From contig DDII01000013.1 in assembly GCA_002338445.1 (NCBI GenBank), positions 1-64,000 of the forward strand: a stretch of 64,000 nt of DNA. Reading direction: 5' to 3'. Shown one piece after another: positions 1 through 8,216 of this stretch. Below the pieces are notes generated by a model, which made no database searches, had not been told where the DNA came from, and saw nothing but the letters and a program-made list of their open reading frames with translations. The number at the start of each line of letters is the position of its first letter. Position 1 is the stretch's first letter. This DNA is from Cellvibrionales bacterium UBA1854 (GTDB lineage: Bacteria > Pseudomonadota > Gammaproteobacteria > Pseudomonadales > Porticoccaceae). Position numbers and translations under genes: made by a program.

Positions 1-324
<324 letters not shown>

Positions 325-333
325 AATCTTTAA

Positions 334-351
334 CCTCACGTTTAGGTGAGG
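334..351 (-). other. Small hairpin just upstream of mature 16S
   Basis: CCTCAC and GTGAGG form a 6-bp perfect stem with a 6-nt loop, ending about ten bases before the mature 16S 5' end on the transcribed strand. It probably belongs to the precursor region removed during 16S maturation. Role inferred from position only. Confidence 0.4.
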
Positions 352-434
352 GAATGGTTACGCGAAATCTTGCTTCACCATTCAAATCTCAGAATCACAA
401 AACTGAACTACCTTTTCGTAATGAATCGATGAGT

Positions 435-477
435 CACTTGCTTGCGAAAATTTTTGTCTCATTTTCGAAGGCAAGTG
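435..477 (-). other. Long imperfect hairpin in the rrn leader
   Basis: CACTTGC pairs with GCAAGTG and CGAAAAT pairs with ATTTTCG, separated by a symmetric 3-nt internal loop, with a loop of about nine bases. The result is a hairpin of about 14 pairs in the pre-16S leader. It overlaps boxC at one end. It could be a processing or folding element; only the pairing is seen directly. Confidence 0.5.
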
Positions 478-530
478 CCCACACGCATTGTTTGATTGTA
501 TTTTTAAAGAGCTCAAGCTTCCGAGAAGCT
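474..530 (-). promoter_or_regulatory. rrn antitermination region (boxB, boxA, boxC)
   Basis: On the transcribed strand the order is a 6-bp hairpin AGCTTC-TCG-GAAGCT (516-530, boxB-like), then GCTCTTTAAAAA (501-512, boxA), then CGTGTGGGCACT (474-485, boxC). The same order and very similar boxA and boxC sequences occur in E. coli rrn leaders, where NusB/NusE load on boxA so that RNA polymerase resists Rho. Assignment rests on sequence likeness and position between the promoter and 16S. Confidence 0.85.
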
Positions 531-539
531 AGGCGCGAT

Positions 540-567
540 ATTTTATATGTGAAGGAGCCTTTGTCAA
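540..567 (-). promoter_or_regulatory. rRNA operon promoter (P1-like)
   Basis: On the minus strand TTGACA (562-567), a 16-bp spacer and TAAAAT (540-545) are followed by a GC-rich discriminator, ATCGCGCC. A perfect -35 with a GCGCC discriminator is the signature of growth-rate and ppGpp controlled rrn P1 promoters in Enterobacteria. The AT-rich upstream stretch could act as an UP element. The start site would be near 533. Confidence 0.8.
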
Positions 568-882
568 CCTTTGAACCACAAAAACACAGATAACGTGCTT
601 AATTTAGTAAAAATTCGTTCTAAATCACACTTGGACACATTAATAACTGAATATCCCCGATTTCCTTAAAAGAATAACCACTGAATCTTTGAGTTTCAAA
701 TTCGCGCCAAATAGTATTTCTTAATGCTTTATAGGACGATTTCCCTCTTTTGTGCAGGAACCCTGGTAATAATTTACATCTCAAAACATATAAAAGTTGG
801 TTAAACCACAACGCTAATCACTATATGTGAAAAGAAGATCTGTCTGCCGAAAATAATAATTGAACAGAACTCACTCTGAGCA
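568..882. other. Intergenic region between tyrS and the rrn promoter
   Basis: About 315 bases between the tyrS stop and the rrn -35. AT-rich, with no convincing gene; the only frame of note is a 63-codon TTG-start one without similarity or ribosome-binding site. A rrn UP element and Fis sites could lie in the part next to the promoter, but I cannot define them from sequence alone. Confidence 0.5.
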
Positions 883-2181
883 TTAATTACAGAATAAATG
901 AAATTTTTTCTTGCCTAAACGGAGTAAAAAATATCGTCCAAAATATGCCCTCTCTACTGAAAACGTCTCTGCACCTCGCATATTATCTTTTGGTGATTTA
1001 ACTTGACCATTTACGGAGAGCGAGCCTCTAGTGAGGGCATCTTTTACTTCTTTACCCGATTTAACCACACCGACCTTGACCAACAATTTTGTGAGTGGCA
1101 AATCACAATAATCGCCCGGTACAGCAGTGGCCACACCATCTTCTTCCAACTGCAGGAAATCATGCTCACTCAAATCTGAAACATCTCCGCTGAAGAGACA
1201 CCTAGTGATGCGCTTGGCCATAGATAATCCATCTTCGCCGTGCACAAGACGCGTAACTTCACTCGCCAATAGGCTCTGTGCTAATGGTTTACCCTTGAAC
1301 AAAGTGTCAGATGCTTCTATCTGAGTAATTTTCTCGAGAGGAAGAAAAGTAAAAAATTTGAGGAAACGGTAAACATCTGAATCAGAAACGCCAAGCCAAT
1401 ATTGATAGAAACTGTAAGGAGAAGTTTTAATTGGATCTAACCAAATTGTTCCTTGCTCAGTTTTTCCAAATTTAGTCCCATCCGTTTTTGTTACCAGCGG
1501 CAAAGTTAAACCGAAACATCGTGCATTACATTGTCTTCGACTCAGGTCAATACCACTTACAATGTTACCCCATTGATCACTACCACCTATTTGCACAGTA
1601 CATGCATGCCTTCGATATAACTCAGCAAAATCTAATCCTTGAAGTAAAGCATAGGAAAATTCAGTGAAAGAAATTCCTGACCCTTCTCTTGCAAGACGTT
1701 TTTTTACCGACTCACGAGACAACATTGTGTTCACAGAAAAATGTTTACCGACCTCACGAAGAAACGTGATCACAGAAAGATCAGAAGTCCAAGCGAGATT
1801 GTCCACGATGATTGCAGAGTTCTCATTTGCAGTGTCGAAATTTAAAAATTTTCGGAGCTGTTTTTTAAGCTTTTTAACCCAAGCAGCGACCAGATCAGGG
1901 CTATTCAGCTGACGCTCTTCCGTTTTAAAGCTTGGATCACCTATCAAACCTGTACAGCCGCCAATAAGAATTATCGGGCGGTGACCCGCGAGTTGAAAAC
2001 GTTTCAACATCAACAGGGGTATTAAGCTGCCGATATGTAAACTGTCTGCCGTAGGATCAAAACCACAATAAATAACTCTGCAAGCATTTAAGTGAATTTC
2101 AAGCTCTTCATTCGCGGTTTTTTGCTCAATCAAACCACGTTCACTAAGGTGATCCAAGAATTCTTTGCCTGTCATCGTCAT
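883..2181 (-). CDS. tyrS: Tyrosine--tRNA ligase
   Basis: Cytosolic class I synthetase that charges tRNA-Tyr. At 432 aa it has the length of the E. coli-type enzyme. Visible: nucleotide-binding loop with HIGS at residues 49-52 in place of the usual HIGH; VQIGGSDQWGN around residue 196; KFGKT at 237-241, the E. coli-type version of KMSKS; and a C-terminal S4-like RNA-binding domain (about residues 360-425). The start is one of two close ATGs (2181 or 2175). A TATACT -10 lies at 2214-2219 on the minus strand with a poor -35. It is transcribed toward the rrn operon and diverges from the M23 peptidase gene. The Ser at the end of the HIGH motif is unusual and is listed as a finding. Confidence 0.97.
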   Translation of the reverse strand: MTMTGKEFLDHLSERGLIEQKTANEELEIHLNACRVIYCGFDPTADSLHIGSLIPLLMLKRFQLAGHRPIILIGGCTGLIGDPSFKTEERQLNSPDLVAAWVKKLKKQLRKFLNFDTANENSAIIVDNLAWTSDLSVITFLREVGKHFSVNTMLSRESVKKRLAREGSGISFTEFSYALLQGLDFAELYRRHACTVQIGGSDQWGNIVSGIDLSRRQCNARCFGLTLPLVTKTDGTKFGKTEQGTIWLDPIKTSPYSFYQYWLGVSDSDVYRFLKFFTFLPLEKITQIEASDTLFKGKPLAQSLLASEVTRLVHGEDGLSMAKRITRCLFSGDVSDLSEHDFLQLEEDGVATAVPGDYCDLPLTKLLVKVGVVKSGKEVKDALTRGSLSVNGQVKSPKDNMRGAETFSVERAYFGRYFLLRLGKKKFHLFCN

Positions 2182-2374
2182 CTACATTCTTCATTTTTAA
2201 CTCAACAGTGAAAAGTATAACCTAAACATGATCTCTACAAATACACCACTTTTAACATTGCCATTTATGAGCAAAACATTCCTCAAAAGAATGATTTGAA
2301 ATATCTTGCAAGAGGTTGGCATACATAGATTTATTCAGATAGAATCGCCCGTGAACGGTGACTACCAGTGAAAC

Positions 2375-3751
2375 ATGGCTTTTATTAGTAAATTTAAATT
2401 CTCAGCTGAAACTTTACAACGTCTGCTATTGGTTGTCCGCAGTTTTCCTCAACCACACCTATTTGCCGCCAGTCTCGTTGTGCTATGTACATTGGCGCTA
2501 ATATTCCTATCGGCGGGGAAAAAAATTGACAAACGTCAGATAGTTGAATCAATCGAATTGCAGTTTGCACCATTAGTTGTCCCCGATGTTCAAGTGATAA
2601 AGAACCAACGACCGACGGTAATCAGTTCTCCGATTAGGTGGTACTCAACCAATGTCAGGGAAGGTGATAATTTATCCACTTTGTTTGATCGTGAAGGTAT
2701 CCCAACTAGCGAAATATACAACCTGACGGCATCACCCGGAGGAGACATCTTAGGAAACCTGTATCCAGGAGAAAAATTTCGGATCGGTGTAAACAATAAA
2801 AATCAAATTATTGAGCTCGAATATATAAAGTCACCTCTGATGCGATACATCTTTGCTTATCGCGACGGAAGTTACCAAACCGAAAAACGAGAACGGAAGG
2901 CCGAAGTGCTTCTTGGATTTCGAAAAGGCATAATTATTGATTCTCTTTATAACTCCGCAAAAAGGGCTCAATTACCCGATAATATTATTATGGAGATGGC
3001 CAACATTTTTGGCTGGGATATCGACTTCGTTTTTGATATTCGTGAGGGCGATAAATTCTCACTGCTTTTTGAAGAACGTTATTTAGATGGGGAAAAACTT
3101 GATGCTGGTGACATCATTGCAGCTTCTTTCACCAACCGTGGTAAAACCTTCCGAGCAATCCGTTACCAACACAGCGATGGATCAACATTATATTACTCTC
3201 CGGAGGGACTAAGCATGCGAAAAACATTTTTGCGCACCCCCTTGGACATCTTTAGAATTACTTCGGGATTTAACTTAAGAAGAAAACACCCAATTCATAA
3301 AAAAATAAAGGCTCATCGCGGTGTTGACTATGCAGCGCCTCGAGGAACACCCGTATATGCTGTAGGTAAAGGTAAAGTGTCCGCATCAGGTTTTAGCAAA
3401 GCCAACGGTAATTATGTGTTTTTGCAACATGGTCAAACGTATATGACAAAATATTTACATCTGCATGAAAGAAAAGTTAAAACAGGACAAACAGTTTCTC
3501 AGCGCATGGTTATTGGAACTGTAGGCTCGACTGGCTACTCAACTGGCCCGCATCTTCACTATGAATTTTTAGTGAATGGCGTACATAAAAATCCTCGAAC
3601 AGTCGAATTACCAAAAGCCGATCCTATCAATGCAGCAGAGCGAGAGAGGTTTGAATTAACAACAAAACCGCTTCTTGTGCGACTAGCCATTTACGAACAA
3701 GCATCGCAATATTCTGTGGCAGACCCTTTAGACGTATCTGATGCTAATTAA
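2375..3751 (+). CDS. M23 family murein endopeptidase (OapA/MepM-like)
   Basis: Membrane-anchored, periplasm-facing metallopeptidase that should cleave peptidoglycan cross-links. 458 aa: a transmembrane anchor near residues 29-50, an OapA/LysM-like segment near 85-135, and a C-terminal LytM/M23 domain near 310-410. Both zinc motifs are intact: HRGVD (HxxxD) and HLHYE (HxH). It lies 12 nt upstream of anmK and probably shares its transcript; the pair suggests wall cutting plus recycling of the released muropeptides. The same pair sits beside tyrS in Pseudomonas. Substrate bond specificity (DD or LD) is not visible. The name mepM would be plausible but is not proved. Confidence 0.93.
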   Translation: MAFISKFKFSAETLQRLLLVVRSFPQPHLFAASLVVLCTLALIFLSAGKKIDKRQIVESIELQFAPLVVPDVQVIKNQRPTVISSPIRWYSTNVREGDNLSTLFDREGIPTSEIYNLTASPGGDILGNLYPGEKFRIGVNNKNQIIELEYIKSPLMRYIFAYRDGSYQTEKRERKAEVLLGFRKGIIIDSLYNSAKRAQLPDNIIMEMANIFGWDIDFVFDIREGDKFSLLFEERYLDGEKLDAGDIIAASFTNRGKTFRAIRYQHSDGSTLYYSPEGLSMRKTFLRTPLDIFRITSGFNLRRKHPIHKKIKAHRGVDYAAPRGTPVYAVGKGKVSASGFSKANGNYVFLQHGQTYMTKYLHLHERKVKTGQTVSQRMVIGTVGSTGYSTGPHLHYEFLVNGVHKNPRTVELPKADPINAAERERFELTTKPLLVRLAIYEQASQYSVADPLDVSDAN

Positions 3752-3763
3752 TCGGATCATTCT

Positions 3764-4900
3764 ATGAATCAATCTCAGTATTTCATTGGGCTAATGTCTG
3801 GTACAAGCATGGACAGCATCGATGCTGTAGCAATAAATTTCGAAAGAGAGAGCACGCAATGCTTGGGTAGTCATCAACATGAGATACCAAAAAGCATAAA
3901 AAAACAGCTAGTCAAATTATGTCAATCAACTGAATCAAGCATGGTACTCTTTGGTTCGACCGACATTCAAATGGGTGTACTATTTGCGGAAGCCGCTAAG
4001 TCTCTAATGTCAGCGCTAGAGTTGAGTTCTAAAAATATTATTGCGATCGGGAGTCATGGCCAAACCATAAGACACTCCCCGCCTGGAGGATCGAGTATAC
4101 CCTTCTCTATTCAGATTGGTGATCCGAACATTATTGCCGCACACACAAAGTGTCCCGTTGTCGCGGACTTCCGGAGGGCAGATATGGCCCTAGGGGGGCA
4201 AGGGGCGCCCCTCACCCCAGCCTTCCATGAAAGTTTTTTTTCACACCCCTCAATAACTAGGGTCATCCTAAATATTGGTGGTATTGCAAATATTACCGTA
4301 CTCTCACCGGGTAGATCATGTATGGGATTTGATACTGGACCCGGAAATGTCCTCCTCGACGGTTGGTGTCTGCGTCACAGAGGGGATCCATTTGATGAGG
4401 GTGGACTCTGGGGCGCCGAGGGAACGATTTGTGAAATTTTATTGCGTCAACTAAAAAACCACCCTTACTTCATTAAAAGTCCTCCAAAAAGCACAGGCCG
4501 AGAGGCATTCAATCTAAATTGGCTCGATCAACAATTACAAATCAATCGAAACCAAATTGTATTATCGCCTCAAGATGTGCAAGCTACATTGTGCAAGTTT
4601 ACCGCCGATTCGATAACTGACTGCATAATAAACTTGAATTTACCGGTGGATGAAATATATGTCTGCGGTGGAGGCGCGCGCAACCAAGCGCTTATAGAAA
4701 CACTTAAAACAAATTTAGGAAATGTGCAACTCCACACCACCGAAAATTTGGGCATCCATCCTGACGACGTCGAAGCAGCTGCGTTTGCTTGGCTTGCAAT
4801 GCGCCGCATAAATTCTTTATCTGGCAATTTACCCAGCGTTACTGGAGCGAGCGGACCAACAGTTTTGGGTGGTTTCTATCTTCCCTACTCACGCGGGTAA
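3764..4900 (+). CDS. anmK: Anhydro-N-acetylmuramic acid kinase
   Basis: Phosphorylates and opens 1,6-anhydroMurNAc, giving MurNAc-6-phosphate in cytoplasmic cell-wall recycling. 378 aa, usual length. Visible: N-terminal GLMSGTSMDSIDAV phosphate-binding motif, GSHGQTIRH, a GFDTGPGN motif near residue 187, and VCGGGARN near residue 300, as in ASKHA-fold AnmK. It follows the M23 peptidase gene closely and ends 42 nt before the convergent erpA stop. Confidence 0.97.
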   Translation: MNQSQYFIGLMSGTSMDSIDAVAINFERESTQCLGSHQHEIPKSIKKQLVKLCQSTESSMVLFGSTDIQMGVLFAEAAKSLMSALELSSKNIIAIGSHGQTIRHSPPGGSSIPFSIQIGDPNIIAAHTKCPVVADFRRADMALGGQGAPLTPAFHESFFSHPSITRVILNIGGIANITVLSPGRSCMGFDTGPGNVLLDGWCLRHRGDPFDEGGLWGAEGTICEILLRQLKNHPYFIKSPPKSTGREAFNLNWLDQQLQINRNQIVLSPQDVQATLCKFTADSITDCIINLNLPVDEIYVCGGGARNQALIETLKTNLGNVQLHTTENLGIHPDDVEAAAFAWLAMRRINSLSGNLPSVTGASGPTVLGGFYLPYSRG

Positions 4901-4942
4901 ATTTTCTTACCATGAAATAAAACTGGGTTAGTTACAGAACCG

Positions 4943-5296
4943 TTATATTGAAAAAGAAGAACCACATCCACAGGTTGTTTGAGCGTTGGGATTTGCCACC
5001 ATAAACCTTGAGCCCATCAGACCTTGCTCATAATCAACTGTCGATCCAACCAAGTATGGTAAACTCATTGAATCTATCAAGACGTCAACACCATCACGAC
5101 TGATAAGCGTGTCATCTTCCACCACTGTTCCTTCAAAGGAGAACCCATATTGCAAGCCAGAGCATCCTCCTCCGGTAACGAATATTCGCAATTTCAAGCT
5201 ATCGTCGCACTCTTCAAGTTTTAAAGACTTTAGCTTTTTAACAGCATTTGGAGCAATATCAAGCAGGCTTGGCTTAAAAATTGTTGCTTTTGACAT
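4943..5296 (-). CDS. erpA: Iron-sulfur cluster insertion protein ErpA
   Basis: A-type carrier that delivers Fe-S clusters to apo-proteins, including enzymes of isoprenoid synthesis in E. coli. 117 aa. The three conserved cysteines are visible: one in GGGCSGLQ and two in TCGCGSSF at the C terminus. It is the last gene of a minus-strand run argC-DUF6776-bactofilin-erpA, 56 nt after the bactofilin. Its AGGAGG ribosome-binding site (5310-5315) is 13 nt from the ATG and lies in the loop of a short inverted repeat. Confidence 0.96.
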   Translation of the reverse strand: MSKATIFKPSLLDIAPNAVKKLKSLKLEECDDSLKLRIFVTGGGCSGLQYGFSFEGTVVEDDTLISRDGVDVLIDSMSLPYLVGSTVDYEQGLMGSRFMVANPNAQTTCGCGSSFSI

Positions 5297-5302
5297 TTTG
5301 AA

Positions 5303-5320
5303 GTTACATCCTCCTGTAAC
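5303..5320 (-). promoter_or_regulatory. Ribosome-binding site of erpA inside a small inverted repeat
   Basis: GTTAC and GTAAC flank AGGAGGAT on the transcribed strand, so the Shine-Dalgarno sequence would be presented in an 8-nt loop closed by five pairs. The ATG follows 13 nt after AGGAGG, longer than optimal. Whether this hairpin forms or matters is unknown. Confidence 0.35.
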
Positions 5321-5352
5321 AAATCAGCTTTAAAAAATTGCGTATTTATTTT

Positions 5353-5760
5353 CTAACCATCGGCTGCGCTGTTATCTTTTGGGAAGGCACATACATTATT
5401 AATTGACTGCTCCAAGACAAAGTTTCCCATCACCTCTGCTCCTTTTTCAACCTCAATCAAAGAATAGTGAATGTTTCCTTCTATTACTGCCTTAGATGCC
5501 AACTTTACCAAATTGCTTGCATGAATATTTCCTCGGACATGTCCGTTGACAATTACATCTCCTACCCAAATCTCACCCTCTAATAATCCACCATTTAAAA
5601 CGCGTACGCGAGCGCCTTTTTCCTCAGAGCGAATATTGCCAATCACAGTGCCCTCTATTTCAAGACACCCCGAAAACTGAAGATCTCCCTCCACTCGCGC
5701 TCCAGGCGCAATGAGCGTTGTTGCGCCTTGCGGTACTGCGCTTTCTTTGTTGCCGAACAT
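5353..5760 (-). CDS. Bactofilin family cytoskeletal protein
   Basis: Bactofilins (PF04519) polymerise spontaneously into nonpolar filaments, often membrane-bound, that localise wall enzymes or other machinery. 135 aa. The core (about residues 15-115) shows the repeating right-handed beta-helix pattern with hydrophobic residues and glycines, such as GARVEGDLQFSG, LEIEGTVIGNI and VNGHVRGNI. Its ribosome-binding site lies within the stop region of the DUF6776 gene, 3 nt upstream, suggesting translational coupling. The nearby M23 peptidase and AnmK fit the known link between bactofilins and M23 peptidases in other bacteria, though a direct partnership here is inference. Confidence 0.9.
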   Translation of the reverse strand: MFGNKESAVPQGATTLIAPGARVEGDLQFSGCLEIEGTVIGNIRSEEKGARVRVLNGGLLEGEIWVGDVIVNGHVRGNIHASNLVKLASKAVIEGNIHYSLIEVEKGAEVMGNFVLEQSINNVCAFPKDNSAADG

Positions 5761-5763
5761 AAT

Positions 5764-6468
5764 TTAATCCTCATAAGTCCAGTCATACTCTTGCCGCAGT
5801 ATTGACCTTTTATCCCAAGTGTACCTCAAACTGATTATTACATTATCAGGGTTAAAGCCTTCCGGCAATTCCATAACACCTTGCTGTATCGAAAAATACT
5901 TAAATTCTATTTTTATAGGCCATTTTTCAACCTGCTGATCTAGATCAGAAAGTTTATAACTTCTCGCAGTTCCAACTTGTCTACCCTCCACCTTAAAATC
6001 GGCGAATAAGCTTAGTCGCTTTACTTCGTCTTGTTTTTGTCGCACCACCCAGCGATATTTTATTCTATCATCATCTAAAAGAGTAAGACTAAAATCGCTT
6101 ATAGACACTCCACTTGGGCTATCATTATCCTGTAATAAATCTCGATATAATTTCAGATCTTCATTTCGTGAATATATTTGTCGCTGCAAAATCACCATTT
6201 GCTGACGAGCACTTTCCAAAGCTACATTGTCAACCTCAGAGCTTAATTTCATTAGGCTCAGTTGTTCCTCGTATTCAACTAATTCAGCTTGCAAAATTCT
6301 CAACCGTTTATCTAAATCCAATTTCTGCGTCATGATCTGAGCGGCCTCATAACCTCCCAAGTAACGTCCTACTAAGAAGGAGAGCATTATCGAAAAAAAA
6401 ACTAGTAAGCCAAAAAAAATCTTACGCTTTGGTCTGTATGTGACCACGATTGATTTGTGTTCTTGCAT
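5764..6468 (-). CDS. DUF6776 family membrane-anchored coiled-coil protein
   Basis: Function unknown. 234 aa: short basic N terminus (TYRPKRK), one transmembrane segment near residues 18-38, then a heptad-rich coiled coil near 45-105 (leucine, glutamate and glutamine rich), and a C-terminal beta-rich domain that presumably lies in the periplasm. It overlaps the end of argC by one base and is followed within 3 nt by the bactofilin gene. This arrangement occurs in related gammaproteobacteria. A morphogenetic role with the bactofilin is plausible but not shown. Confidence 0.8.
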   Translation of the reverse strand: MQEHKSIVVTYRPKRKIFFGLLVFFSIMLSFLVGRYLGGYEAAQIMTQKLDLDKRLRILQAELVEYEEQLSLMKLSSEVDNVALESARQQMVILQRQIYSRNEDLKLYRDLLQDNDSPSGVSISDFSLTLLDDDRIKYRWVVRQKQDEVKRLSLFADFKVEGRQVGTARSYKLSDLDQQVEKWPIKIEFKYFSIQQGVMELPEGFNPDNVIISLRYTWDKRSILRQEYDWTYED

Positions 6469-7499
6469 TAGGGGACCGATGCTGTGCTATTCAAACCACA
6501 AGTTTCTGGAAATTTAAACATCAAATTCATGCATTGAATTGCTTGCCCTGACGCACCTTTAACTAAGTTATCTATTACCACAAGGATAACCGCTTTTCTT
6601 CCTCCGAATGGTCTATGGAGGCCAATTTGACAATGATTTGATCCCCTCACGTTTCGGGTCTGCGGGTGCTCTCCGAACGGTAGTATCGATACGAAAGGTT
6701 TGTCTTTAAAAACAGTCGCATAAAGATTATGTAGATCCAGATCTAAATCTGTCAGATTTGCAAAAATTGTCGCATGAATACCACGATTTATGGGCAGCAA
6801 GTGAGGAACAAAAGTTACTCCGATAGAGTCCCCTGAGATATCATTTAAACCTTGGACTACTTCTGGAAGGTGCCTGTGCCCATCGGCCCCATAAGCCCTA
6901 TAACTGTCTCCTACTTCCGAATAAATATTAGCAAGCTTTGCTATACGGCCTGCGCCACTAACACCGGAAGAAGCATTAACAACAATATCGCTTGTGTCCA
7001 AACATTGAGAGCGAAGTAACGGTAAAAGGCCTAATTGAATACTAGTAGGATAGCAACCGGGACAAGCAATTAAATCAGCCTCCCGAATCCGCTCACCATT
7101 AAATTCGGGCAACCCGTACACAGCGAGAGGTATAAGATCCGGCGCACTATGCTCAAATCCATACCAACTTTTCCAAACATCGACATTTCGAATGCGGAAG
7201 TCTGCAGATAGATCGATAACCTTGACACCCAAATTCAGCAAATCCGGAGTAATTGTCTGCGACACTCCGTGAGGTGTCGTGAAAAAAACAACATCACATT
7301 TTTGTAGTTGGTTTATATCAAGAGCCGAGTAACAAATATCTCTTGTCCCAGATAAATTTGGATAAACTTTATCTATTCTTACATCCACATAACTGCGCGA
7401 CGTAGCGGACACTATGTTTACATGAGGATGAGCTAATAACCATCTTATTAGCTCAGCTCCTGTATATCCTGACCCTCCAACGATACCTACATTAATCAA
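6468..7499 (-). CDS. argC: N-acetyl-gamma-glutamyl-phosphate reductase
   Basis: NADPH-dependent third step of arginine synthesis in the cytoplasm. 343 aa. Visible: N-terminal Rossmann motif GIVGGSGYTGAELIR, and the catalytic cysteine in ACPGCYPTS near residue 150. C-terminal region has the expected HLLPINRGIHAT and GSNHCQIG blocks. First gene of the minus-strand cluster; diverges from hemJ across 133 bases, so promoters for both should lie there. Confidence 0.97.
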   Translation of the reverse strand: MINVGIVGGSGYTGAELIRWLLAHPHVNIVSATSRSYVDVRIDKVYPNLSGTRDICYSALDINQLQKCDVVFFTTPHGVSQTITPDLLNLGVKVIDLSADFRIRNVDVWKSWYGFEHSAPDLIPLAVYGLPEFNGERIREADLIACPGCYPTSIQLGLLPLLRSQCLDTSDIVVNASSGVSGAGRIAKLANIYSEVGDSYRAYGADGHRHLPEVVQGLNDISGDSIGVTFVPHLLPINRGIHATIFANLTDLDLDLHNLYATVFKDKPFVSILPFGEHPQTRNVRGSNHCQIGLHRPFGGRKAVILVVIDNLVKGASGQAIQCMNLMFKFPETCGLNSTASVP

Positions 7500-7632
7500 A
7501 CTAAATCTCCTCTTTGAATATTAAAATTCGATTTCTAACGTTATGATATCTCATAAGCAGCTTTGTTAGTTTTTGACGTTGCCCAAAGAGGCATCAGTAA
7601 CAAGTTTTTTTTTACTTGAGAGAGCTATTAAA

Positions 7633-8061
7633 ATGTACGAGTGGGCCAAAGCCTTTCACATAATCTCGATGACCACTTGGTTCGCAGCACTCTTTTACCT
7701 TCCTCGATTATTTGTTTATCACGCGATAGCGCAGGATAGGACAAGTATCGAACGCTTCAAAATAATGCAATCAAAACTCTATCATGGCATAGCCAATCCA
7801 TCCATGTTAGCAACAATGTTGTTTGGTTTATGGTTATTTTTATTGTCCCCAACGTATTACTTGGCTCAAGTTTGGTTTCAAATTAAACTGTTAATGGTTG
7901 CTTTTACGGTAATTTACCATTTTGTATGCTTGAGATATATGCTTGTTTTAAGAGCAGATGCCAACCTTAAATCTCATTTGTACTTTAGAATATTTAACGA
8001 GATTCCAGTTCTTTTTCTTGGCTCGATAGTGATCTTGGTAGTAGTGCGGCCATTTCAATAG
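7633..8061 (+). CDS. hemJ: Protoporphyrinogen IX oxidase HemJ
   Basis: Membrane enzyme oxidising protoporphyrinogen IX to protoporphyrin IX in haem synthesis. 142 aa from the ATG at 7633, which has GAGAG upstream; the frame is open 20 codons further but that would give a poor N terminus. Four hydrophobic segments, an early histidine (MYEWAKAFHIISM) and a lysine in WFQIKLLM match the conserved residues of the family (formerly UPF0093). Next to hemL and hemB, which supports the assignment. Confidence 0.93.
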   Translation: MYEWAKAFHIISMTTWFAALFYLPRLFVYHAIAQDRTSIERFKIMQSKLYHGIANPSMLATMLFGLWLFLLSPTYYLAQVWFQIKLLMVAFTVIYHFVCLRYMLVLRADANLKSHLYFRIFNEIPVLFLGSIVILVVVRPFQ

Positions 8062-8216
8062 TGTGGATCCCATCTTCTAATCATTTTATTTAAACGAATA
8101 CATTAATCCTTTCATGATCAAAATCTAAGGTCCAACTCACAACGTACACCGGTGTAATGATAAAGGGAGCTATTCTTTGCTTGACTCAATCTAAAAAATC
8201 TGAAACGAACTTAATT

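Noticed and set aside
354..593. 79-codon open frame on the plus strand
   Set aside because: It lies antisense to the rrn leader and promoter and has no protein-like features; the rrn control signals explain the sequence.
620..811. 63-codon minus-strand frame between rrn and tyrS
   Set aside because: It begins with TTG, has no ribosome-binding site, and its product resembles no family I know.
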